In this document: positions 1 to 6,713 of the stretch, in pieces | Numbering within the stretch: the first letter of the stretch is position 1 | Layout: every line of letters begins with the position of its first letter | Origin: Desulfoarculaceae bacterium | GTDB lineage: Bacteria > Desulfobacterota > Desulfobulbia > Desulfobulbales > Desulfocapsaceae | Direction of reading: 5' to 3' | DNA length: 47,616 nt | Assembly: GCA_019429465.1 (NCBI GenBank) | Contig: JAHYIV010000022.1 | Span: forward strand, 1-47,616 | Notes under the pieces: generated by a model | Database searches by the model: none | What the model was told of the DNA's origin: nothing | Seen by the model: the letters and a program-made list of their open reading frames with translations, nothing else | Made by a program: the position numbers and the translations under genes

Positions 1-293
1 CTTCAACCTGTTACCGCTTTGTCGCGGAATTTTAGATGGAGCCACAACAACACAATCCAGATTATTATTGCTTAAATAGCGATAAATGTCATATCCACAA
101 GGCCCTGCTTCGTAGACAAAACGGAGCACCGCCCCTGTTGATAGAAGTTTACGGATAACTTTGTCGAGCTGATTCCTGTCGTTCTCAATTTTACCGTAAA
201 ATCTCACTTCACCATCACGACCGTCATCGGCTATGCCAATTAATATTGAATTTTATGGACATCTAAACCGATATTCTTTATTGTTTTCTCCAT
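1..293 (-). pseudogene. IS110-family transposase, 5' fragment with frameshift
   Basis: This is the start of an IS110-family transposase (DEDD/RuvC-like recombinase) that reads leftwards off the window edge. From the ATG at 293-291 it reads MEKTIKNIGLDVHK, which carries the first catalytic Asp in GLDVHK. The frame then breaks in the A run opposite positions 251-254. Adding one A restores NSILIGIADDGRDGEV, then FVYEAGPCGYDIY and VVVAPSKIPRQSG, all typical of the family's N-terminal domain. A good ribosome binding site (AAGGAGG) lies 8 bases before the ATG. As given, translation stops after 17 codons. It is either a decayed copy or a one-base sequencing error. The catalytic C-terminal half lies outside the window, so the state of the element cannot be judged. 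Confidence 0.88.
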
Positions 294-536
294 GACCTGC
301 CTCCTTGATTTTGGCTCTGAGTTGATTGTGGCTTCTCAACGTAACCCACGCTTGCAAGGGAGGCCGGTCTTTTTTTGCTTAAGTGTTAACCCTCATATCT
401 AAAGCCGTTGCCAGTTACAGCGTCGCATTCAACAAAATTTCAGACCAGGATCCTTGACAATATCCGCAAAAGACAAATTGTAGTTATCATTAATCTACAA
501 AATATGTCGTCATTAAAAGTTATAAAAGGAGTCAAC
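294..536. other. Non-coding end of the IS110 element and spacer
   Basis: No gene is visible in these 243 bases. The part next to the transposase start should contain one end of the IS110 element. In IS110-group elements the non-coding end upstream of the transposase encodes the bridge RNA (known for the family, not shown here). I could not place the element boundary. A TTGACA hexamer occurs at 454-459 but has no convincing -10 partner. The AAAGGAG ribosome binding site of the next gene is at about 524-530. Confidence 0.4.
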
Positions 537-749
537 ATGCCAATCTACGAGTTCAAGTGCGATGACTGCGGGAAGACCTTTGAGAGTCTGGTGCTCATTG
601 CCTCGGCTGTTGATTCCATCCGCTGCAAACACTGTAACAGCTCCAACATCAAAAAAATCCTGTCGGCCACCAGCAGCCAACCGGCTAAAGGAACAACCAT
701 TCCCGCCGGCGCCCTGTCCGGCTGTTCTTCCCGTTCCGGTTTCTCCTGA
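537..749 (+). CDS. FmdB-type zinc ribbon protein
   Basis: A 70-residue protein starting MPIYEFKCDDCGKTFE, with a second Cys pair in CKHCNSSNIKK. This CxxC...CxxC pattern with the opening MPIYEF/Y is the hallmark of the FmdB/CxxC_CxxC_SSSS regulatory-protein family, small zinc-ribbon proteins of uncertain function. The C-terminus is Ser/Gly-rich and ends GCSSRSGFS. The ATG at 537 is chosen because AAAGGAG precedes it by seven bases and the family begins here; the upstream in-frame ATG at 408 would add 43 unrelated residues. It stands alone on the + strand between the IS110 fragment and a divergent group of genes. Confidence 0.85.
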   Translation: MPIYEFKCDDCGKTFESLVLIASAVDSIRCKHCNSSNIKKILSATSSQPAKGTTIPAGALSGCSSRSGFS

Positions 750-821
750 GCATAGGTCCAAGGGAGCCGTGCGTTCCCTCTTCAATTCACCAGAGGAAAA
801 TCCGCCATTCGACCTCCGCGG

Positions 822-1154
822 TTATTCCCTTTTGTTCCGCTCCTTGGGTGAAAAGTCAAAGACCATCTCATCCTTTTTCAACAAACCATGTTGCCCCCTT
901 GCCACTTGCTCAAGGTAGTTCACGTCGGTTTTCACCCGGTTGATCTCTTCACGCAAGGCATTGTTCTTTTCCACCAGTTCCTGTTTCTCAGCGTGCAAGG
1001 CATCGACCTGCATCTTCTGCTTTCTCAAAAACAACAAGCCCTTGCCTGGAGCAAAAACAATCATCAGAAGGAAGAGAACGACTAACAGCAGAGAGAGATG
1101 AAACATCTTTTTCTGCTGCATGGGCGACAAGGATGCTTTATATGTCCTCTTCAT
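822..1154 (-). CDS. FtsB/DivIC-like septum formation initiator
   Basis: A 110-residue bitopic membrane protein. It has a short basic N-terminus (MKRTYKASLSPMQQKK), one hydrophobic segment at about residues 17-36, then a coiled coil from about residue 45 (KQKMQVDALHAEKQELVEK). This is the architecture of FtsB/DivIC, which bridges FtsL and FtsQ in the divisome. The conserved tail is present as VNYLEQVARGQHGLLKKDEMVF, matching the family pattern YIE..AR..LG.v..gE.vy. The ATG at 1154 follows GAGGAG; an in-frame start at 1199 would add 15 residues without a binding site. It is divergent from the DUF523 gene with 53 bases between starts. Confidence 0.85.
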   Translation of the reverse strand: MKRTYKASLSPMQQKKMFHLSLLLVVLFLLMIVFAPGKGLLFLRKQKMQVDALHAEKQELVEKNNALREEINRVKTDVNYLEQVARGQHGLLKKDEMVFDFSPKERNKRE

Positions 1155-1207
1155 AGTTATCTCCTCAAAAACTTCAACAACAGACAGCACAATAAACACC
1201 CTTTACC

Positions 1208-1627
1208 ATGCCCTCTGAAACAAATATCTATCTGGTCAGTGCCTGCCTTGTCGGTCTGTGCAGCCGTTATGACGGACAAACCAGGCCTGTGCAGAACTGG
1301 CTGCAGCACCTGCAAAACGGCATCTGGATCCCCTTCTGCCCGGAACAGATGGGTGGCCTGCCGACGCCAAGAGCAGCAGCAGAACTCATTAACGGCGATG
1401 GCGCTGATGTCTTCTCGGGAAAAGCAACGGTGAGAACCCGAGACGGTATCGACGTGAGCCGGCAATTTATCAAAGGGGCCGAGCAGACGCTCCTGCTGGC
1501 CAAAAGCCAGCAGATAACAGCCATCTTCTTAAAAAGCGGCAGCCCTTCCTGTGGGCTTACCGGTAAGACAGGGGTCACAGCAGCCCTTCTCAAAAAACAT
1601 GGCTTTCATCTGATAGAGTGCCCATAA
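1208..1627 (+). CDS. DUF523 family protein
   Basis: A 139-residue member of DUF523 (YbbK-like), cytoplasmic, of unknown biochemical role. Family signatures are clear: SACLVGLCSRYDG at residues 10-22, PEQMGGLPTPR around 45-55, and the Cys-containing LKSGSPSCG around 108-116. The paired conserved cysteines suggest a metal or redox role, but that is inference. Length matches the short form of the family. No strong ribosome binding site precedes the ATG. It converges with tatC, leaving 23 bases between the two stop codons. Confidence 0.85.
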   Translation: MPSETNIYLVSACLVGLCSRYDGQTRPVQNWLQHLQNGIWIPFCPEQMGGLPTPRAAAELINGDGADVFSGKATVRTRDGIDVSRQFIKGAEQTLLLAKSQQITAIFLKSGSPSCGLTGKTGVTAALLKKHGFHLIECP

Positions 1628-1650
1628 TCCCGGTACAACCTCCCAACCTC

Positions 1651-2346
1651 TTATTTAATCCGCATCAGCCGAAGAATGACAATACCGGATTCATAAAGTA
1701 GGTAGAGGGGCACACCCATGAGCAGCATAGTCATAATATCAGCCGGGGTCAGCAAGGCGGAAACAATGGCAATTACCAATATGGCGTAACGCCTGTTTTT
1801 TTCAAAAAAACTGCGGGGACAGACCCCAACCCTGGCCAGAAAGACCATAAAGGCAGGAAGCTCAAAGATGGCACCAAATGCCAGAATAAACAGGGTGACA
1901 AAATTGACAAAACGACTGACGGAGATAACCGGTCGCAACTGTTCCGAGCCATAACCAAGAAGAAAATTAATCCCCAGAGGCAGGGTTACAAAATAACAGA
2001 ACAAGGTCCCCACATAAAAAAGGAGGGAGGTAAAGAGGACAAAAAAGAACAACTGCCCCCCTTCAACCCCGAAGGGCTTTCCCAAGGCACGCCACAAAAC
2101 AGCCATCATCCATGGCATCATGACATAGAGGGCGGCAAAGACGGCCATTTTCACATGGGCCAGAAAAGGGCCGGCCACACTAAAGAAGTAGAGCTTCTCG
2201 GCCAGATGATTCTGGACTATCCGCAGCAGATCAGGGGTGAGAAAAAAAATGGCGACCGTAACCACGATGCCCCCCACCCCCAATGCCCGCAGCGACTTGC
2301 GCAACTCGCTGACAAAGACAACTACTTTGTTGCCTGCAGGGTTCAA
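1651..2346 (-). CDS. tatC: Sec-independent translocase subunit TatC
   Basis: TatC forms the substrate-binding core of the twin-arginine translocase in the inner membrane. The 231-residue product has about six hydrophobic segments. It carries the N-terminal SELRKSL (family E-LRKRL), the essential Glu in FGAIFELPAFMVFL, and LTPADIMTMLLMGVPLYLLYE in place of the usual LTPPD. The only plausible start is a TTG at 2346-2344 that overlaps the TGA stop of the RNase gene (TTGA), so translation is probably coupled. No tatA/tatB is in the window. At least one likely Tat substrate is encoded here: DsrO, with its RRNFLK signal. Confidence 0.9.
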   Translation of the reverse strand: MNPAGNKVVVFVSELRKSLRALGVGGIVVTVAIFFLTPDLLRIVQNHLAEKLYFFSVAGPFLAHVKMAVFAALYVMMPWMMAVLWRALGKPFGVEGGQLFFFVLFTSLLFYVGTLFCYFVTLPLGINFLLGYGSEQLRPVISVSRFVNFVTLFILAFGAIFELPAFMVFLARVGVCPRSFFEKNRRYAILVIAIVSALLTPADIMTMLLMGVPLYLLYESGIVILRLMRIK

Positions 2347-4739
2347 CGTTCAAGCTCGGGCTTTCTGCTGCCCTCTTTCACCTGCCGATCCCGTTCTTCC
2401 TTATGGAAATTGATCTCATGATCAGCCGGCTTTAAGGCCGGATCAGCGATGATCTCCACTGAGATCTTGTGCCTGTTTTCCAGGTCGATCAGCTCGTGAC
2501 GTTTATTGTTCAGGAGATAGTGGGCCACATCCAGGGGAAAACGACATTCAACCCGGTCAACCATCTTGCGGCTGGCGCCGGTCTGCATCCGGCGCAGATA
2601 AAAGAGGGCCAGGGTTTCCACCGAGCGCACCACGCCACGTCCCATGCAATGCGGACAGACCTGATAATTGAGGGCCTCAACAGGGGCGCCAAGCTTCTGC
2701 CTGGAGATCTGCATCAAGCCGAATTTGGAGATCCGGCTGATATCGACCTTGGCCTTGTCTCGCTTCATGGCTACCTTGACCTGCCTTTCCACCTCACGGA
2801 TATTCTTCTGACTCCGCATATCGATAAAATCGACCACGATCAGCCCACCAAGATCCCGCAGCCGCAGTTGCCGGGCCAGTTCTGTTGCCGCCTCCACATT
2901 GGCCAGAAAGATCGCATCCTCAAAATTCTGGCCCTTGCCGGTCGATCCTGAATTGACATCAATGGCCACCAGGGCCTCGGTAGGATCAATGACAATAGAG
3001 CCGCCAGATGGCAGGAAGACCTGGGGTTGATATATCGACTCGATCTGGTCTTCCACGTTGTACTGATTGAAAATAGGGCGGGCGCCCTTATGCAATCTGA
3101 CCTTGGTGTGCTTTTGTTCGTCGGGCAGCAGATCGATGAAATCCCGAACCTTTTCCATGGCCGCCAGATCATCAACCAGGATCTCTTTGATCTCCGGGTC
3201 AAAATGTTCCCGGAGAAAGCGGAGCACACAGTCCTGATCCTGATAGACCAGACCGACCCCGATCATGGCCTGTCCTTTGGACTTGATCTCCCCCCAGAGC
3301 TTGAGCAGATATTTGACATCCTTGGCCAGAGATATTTCTGTCAGATCAAAACTGGCAGTGCGCACGATCCAGCCGATACCTTCGGGGATCTCCAGGCTAT
3401 CCATAATATCGCGTAACTGGGAACGTCGATCATCACCAGAGATCTTTTTGGAGACCCCGGAAGAATCCGAACCGGGCATGAGCACCACGCAGCGCCCCGG
3501 CAGTGAGAGATAGGTGGTCATATTGGCCCCTTTATTCCCCACCTCTTCCTTCACGACCTGAACCAGCAGCTCCTGGCCTCTCTCCAGCACCTCATTGATA
3601 TTCAGATTTTTCCACTGATGCTGTTCAATGAGCTTCATGGTCTTTTCGCTGACATCGTGCCGATAATACTCCGGGTGGATCTCACTGAAGGGGAGAAAGC
3701 CGTTTTTCTCGGTGCCGTAATCAACAAAGGCAGCCTGCAGGTTCGACTCTACCGCCACAATCCTGGCCTTGTAGATATTACTTTTCGTATGTTCCCTGGA
3801 GATGGTTGAGACATGAAGAGATTCCAGGCGTCCATCTTCAAGCATGGCAATGCGACACTCTTCCGGCTCCTCGGCGTTGATCAACAACCTGCTGATCGTG
3901 GTCTTGGCTTTCTCATCTTCAACATCAGGAACATTGTCATCTTCTTCGTCCTGAATATCGAGATTCCCCGGGGCTGGCTTTCTCCGCCCGCGCGACCTGG
4001 ATGAACGCTTGGGCTTTTCACCGGTCGGGGCCGGGCTTACCAGCTTGTCCGCGACCGTTTCACTCGCAGCTAGCCCCTGAGACGCATCTCCGGGAACGAC
4101 TCCGTCGGTGCCTTCAGTTGCAATCTCTCCTACCGGCATCACCGCCTCAGTTTTTTTCCTTCTTGGACGGGCTGGCCTCCTGCCACTCTTCTTCTGAGGA
4201 GCGCTGGTCTCTGCCGCGTCCTCTTCTCCTGATTCCTCATTCTGTCCAGATGCTGCCTGCTCTCCTTCTACCGGCAGCTGATCTCCAGCCTGGGGTCCAG
4301 GGCCTGATTCAACCACATCAGGGACGACGTCTATTTTTTTCCGCCTCGGCCGGGCAGGCCTTCCCGCTGGTTTTTTCTTCGAATCACTGACTGCGGCAAC
4401 ACTTTCTTCTACCGCTGTTTTATCCTGGCCAGAGGCAGCTTTTTCTCCATCCGCTACTGACTGCTCCCCTGCCTGGGCTCCAGGGTCTGGAACAATCACA
4501 TCAGGGACGACGTCTGTCTTTTTCCGCCTCGGCCGGGCAGGTCTTCCCGCCGGTTTTTTCTCCGGCATCCCGGATTCCGCGACTACTTCAGGGGGCGACG
4601 GCTGCTCCTGTCCGGCGCCCTCACGACCAGACTCATCGGCAACGGTACTCTTCCACCAGGATCCTGTTGTGGCCTTACCCTTTTTGTCTCCCTGCTCTTG
4701 AGCGGCTGCCTTTTCAGGACTTGTTTTCTTTACTGTCAT
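2343..4739 (-). CDS. rng: Ribonuclease E/G with extended repetitive N-terminus
   Basis: An endoribonuclease of the RNase E/G family (798 aa from the ATG at 4739), acting in mRNA decay and rRNA processing. From about residue 285 it follows the family: S1-type RNA-binding domain (about 322-360), RNase H-like and DNase I-like catalytic parts with D594 in AIDVNSG and D637 in VVDFIDM (equivalent to E. coli RNase E D303 and D346), and the Zn-link cysteines C695/C698 in CPHCMGRG. The first 280 residues are low-complexity and acidic. They hold three copies of a basic motif (GRPARPRRKK at about 65-74, 125-134 and 187-196) and a fourth divergent one (KRSSRSRGRRK). The ATG at 4739 is preceded by AAGGAAAGTGAG; an earlier in-frame start at 4814 would lie inside the inverted repeat upstream. 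tatC overlaps the 3' end. Confidence 0.93.
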   Translation of the reverse strand: MTVKKTSPEKAAAQEQGDKKGKATTGSWWKSTVADESGREGAGQEQPSPPEVVAESGMPEKKPAGRPARPRRKKTDVVPDVIVPDPGAQAGEQSVADGEKAASGQDKTAVEESVAAVSDSKKKPAGRPARPRRKKIDVVPDVVESGPGPQAGDQLPVEGEQAASGQNEESGEEDAAETSAPQKKSGRRPARPRRKKTEAVMPVGEIATEGTDGVVPGDASQGLAASETVADKLVSPAPTGEKPKRSSRSRGRRKPAPGNLDIQDEEDDNVPDVEDEKAKTTISRLLINAEEPEECRIAMLEDGRLESLHVSTISREHTKSNIYKARIVAVESNLQAAFVDYGTEKNGFLPFSEIHPEYYRHDVSEKTMKLIEQHQWKNLNINEVLERGQELLVQVVKEEVGNKGANMTTYLSLPGRCVVLMPGSDSSGVSKKISGDDRRSQLRDIMDSLEIPEGIGWIVRTASFDLTEISLAKDVKYLLKLWGEIKSKGQAMIGVGLVYQDQDCVLRFLREHFDPEIKEILVDDLAAMEKVRDFIDLLPDEQKHTKVRLHKGARPIFNQYNVEDQIESIYQPQVFLPSGGSIVIDPTEALVAIDVNSGSTGKGQNFEDAIFLANVEAATELARQLRLRDLGGLIVVDFIDMRSQKNIREVERQVKVAMKRDKAKVDISRISKFGLMQISRQKLGAPVEALNYQVCPHCMGRGVVRSVETLALFYLRRMQTGASRKMVDRVECRFPLDVAHYLLNNKRHELIDLENRHKISVEIIADPALKPADHEINFHKEERDRQVKEGSRKPELER

Positions 4740-4801
4740 TCTCACTTTCCTTGATCCACGCACCGCTTTCCCTGACAGGGAAACAAGTGGCGGACAGCTT
4801 T

Positions 4802-4838
4802 TGACACCCGGCAAAACATTATAGGATGCAGGGTGTCA
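4802..4838 (-). promoter_or_regulatory. Inverted repeat around a TATAAT upstream of RNase E/G
   Basis: A perfect 8-base inverted repeat (TGACACCC at 4802-4809 and GGGTGTCA at 4831-4838) brackets TATAAT on the minus strand (4823-4818), about 80 bases before the RNase start codon. No good -35 hexamer sits 16-18 bases upstream. The arrangement could be an operator over a promoter or a leader hairpin. RNase E of E. coli autoregulates through its leader, which makes a leader structure plausible, but nothing here proves it. Confidence 0.35.
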
Positions 4839-4953
4839 TAAATTTAATAAACGCCATTATCAGATCGACTGGCGCCTCCCATGGAACTGGATACGCTCTT
4901 CAGCATCCAATCCCATCAACATTTCTCAATACTGTTCACGGCAGCTTGCGAGG

Positions 4954-5130
4954 TTAAGCCGCTGTCACAAAATAACATGACCACCTGAAAGTCAAAAACG
5001 ACAATCGCTCTTCTTCCATACCCCAAAGGCTCTTCCTCCGGGGCGTCCACTCCGCGAGCGACACCAAACCGTCCTTGGCCTGCGTTACGAAATCACTTTG
5101 ACGTGGTCTCGTTATTTCGTAACGGCTAAT
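4954..5130. repeat. Palindromic repeat, type 1 (long copy)
   Basis: The left end starts TTAAGCCGCTGTC and runs into AAAATAACATGACCAC. The right end, read on the minus strand, starts ATTAGCCGTTACGAAATAAC and then GAGACCAC. The two ends therefore form imperfect terminal inverted repeats of about 30 bases around roughly 110 bases of non-coding sequence. The same ends recur at 20181-20284, 21311-21365, about 22180-22197 and twice in 34208-34413. The right end provides the TAG stop of the radical SAM gene. Apart from this element, the gene-free stretch 4740-5125 holds only the RNase upstream region. Confidence 0.7.
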
Positions 5131-6115
5131 CTTTTCGAGGGTCACTGCGCACAGTGGCCAGCTGATAAAATTCTTTATTGTTATGGACCAGCTTTTCAAT
5201 CCTGCCGGCGTTGACAAGCGCCTGTACACATGCCCGGGTCAACTCCAGATCCTGCACATGCAGGGCCTTATCTATCTCTTCAATGGGACAGGGACGGCGC
5301 TGCAGCAGACCCGCTATTTCCTCAACAAGTTTCGGCTGCAGCTGCTTGCCCTGCCCAAGTTCTTTCTGCTCGATGGCCTGAAGATCAACAAGAATTTCGA
5401 CCTGACCAGCATAGCCATCAGCCAGTATCGCTGCGGCCTGTTCCATCTTTTCCCGGGTTACTGGCCTGGCACGACCATCCATGGGTGGCCTCGCCACCGT
5501 ATTCAACTGAACCCGCGCCGGATCTATCCTGCGCACAGCCTGCTGTAAGGCCGCCAGATCCTCCTGGCTGTCATTCATGTCCCTGACCAGGAGAACCTCA
5601 AGCCAGAATTCTCCGTGAAACTGACGACGGAAGAGAACCAGCCCTTCAATCACCTGCTCAAGGTTGACCGCCGCCGCCGGTTGATTCACCCGCTCAAAAC
5701 TCTCCTGCCTGGCCGCGTCAAGTGAAGGAATAACAATATCGGCAGCAGACAGCTCGGCGCGGACCTTTGGATCAAAAAACAGGGTCCCATTAGTGAGCAC
5801 CGCGACTTTTTTATCTGTCCTTGCATGCAGATAGGCAATAATTTCACCTATCCGGGTATGCAGGGTTGGTTCACCCATGGCCGTCAAGGTATAAACGTCA
5901 ATGGGTCGCCCGGCCGCCCCACTAGCCAGAAATCGATCTATTTCCTGCAGAATTTCTGCCGTGGGCACGTATTCTTTCCGTTCGCAGGTCAACTCAGTGG
6001 TTGGACCAACCTCACAATAGACACAGTTAAGACTGCAAATCTTGGGAGGAAGCAGGTCGATGCCCAGTGAATAGCCAAGGCGCCTGGAAAAGACCGGGCC
6101 AAAAAGATATTTCAT
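5126..6115 (-). CDS. Radical SAM protein (COG0731-like)
   Basis: A 329-residue radical SAM enzyme with the [4Fe-4S] motif CSLNCVYC (CxxxCxxC) near residue 27, introduced by FSRRLGYSLGIDLLPPKIC. It belongs to the group of short radical SAM oxidoreductases related to COG0731 (TYW1-like), whose substrates are mostly unknown. VYTLTAMGEPTLH is the SAM-binding GEP-type motif. The last about 60 residues (CPIEEIDKALHVQ... to KEFYQL) look like a small winged-helix module, a common C-terminal addition in this group. The stop codon TAG lies in the end of a type 1 repeat, so the last residues may have been changed by repeat insertion. Confidence 0.85.
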   Translation of the reverse strand: MKYLFGPVFSRRLGYSLGIDLLPPKICSLNCVYCEVGPTTELTCERKEYVPTAEILQEIDRFLASGAAGRPIDVYTLTAMGEPTLHTRIGEIIAYLHARTDKKVAVLTNGTLFFDPKVRAELSAADIVIPSLDAARQESFERVNQPAAAVNLEQVIEGLVLFRRQFHGEFWLEVLLVRDMNDSQEDLAALQQAVRRIDPARVQLNTVARPPMDGRARPVTREKMEQAAAILADGYAGQVEILVDLQAIEQKELGQGKQLQPKLVEEIAGLLQRRPCPIEEIDKALHVQDLELTRACVQALVNAGRIEKLVHNNKEFYQLATVRSDPRKD

Positions 6116-6713
6116 TGTTTGATAACACTCAACGCCTTACGGCAGAAAAAGATTCTTTTACGTCAACAACTCACAGGGCGCAACTTGCTTAGAAAATAAA
6201 ACAATCCCCTCTCATTATCAAGGTAAATATTTATCGCTCTCCCCCCTCACCCACCTGCACCACACCAAGACAAAGACCCTTCCCACCCCACACCTCCGGC
6301 CAGACGGATCCAACGCCGGCACCCTTTCCTGCCCAGGAAGGCCGCACCCCTTGCCTTGAGCGACTGAGCAGAGATTTATTTTTGACACATTCATAGCTGC
6401 TGCCAGGATTTTTCCCTTCCAGAAAGAGCGCCAGCAAGCAAGTGCATAAGGGCTGACCTTGATTCACGAATAACTTGAAACATTCAACCTGATTAAGTAC
6501 ACTCTTAATAACTATTTATTTTTTTACAATTTGTTCCGGCTCCTCGATTTAAACTTCCGGATCATTGTTTCCTTAAGGATCTGCATTCTTGCAAGCGGAG
6601 TAACAGGCAAGTCTTACATCCCGGCAGACAGGCCCTCCGTTCCTGGATCGAGACACCATCCGTACCGGTCTGACGTCTAATAAAACATCTGTTCTTCCTC
6701 AAAAGGGTTTACT
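6116..6713. other. 598-base intergenic region upstream of lptD
   Basis: No supportable gene. A 78-codon minus-strand frame (6467-6231) has no family resemblance and no binding site. The segment 6236-6300 is strongly C/A-rich on the + strand. The region carries the lptD leader and its promoter. Confidence 0.5.
6475..6503 (+). promoter_or_regulatory. Candidate sigma-70-type promoter for lptD operon
   Basis: TTGAAA (6475-6480) and TACACT (6498-6503) are separated by exactly 17 bases. They match the -35 consensus at 5 of 6 positions and the -10 consensus at 4 of 6. An AT-rich stretch follows. If used, the leader to the lptD start would be about 200 bases. This is a consensus match only. Confidence 0.3.

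Noticed and set aside
4954-5229. Minus-strand 91-codon ORF overlapping the radical SAM 3' end
   Set aside because: It is read through a type 1 repeat and the end of the radical SAM gene in another frame; no family resemblance.
6231-6467. Minus-strand 78-codon ORF in the lptD upstream region
   Set aside because: Composition follows the C/A-rich stretch, no binding site and no recognisable motif.
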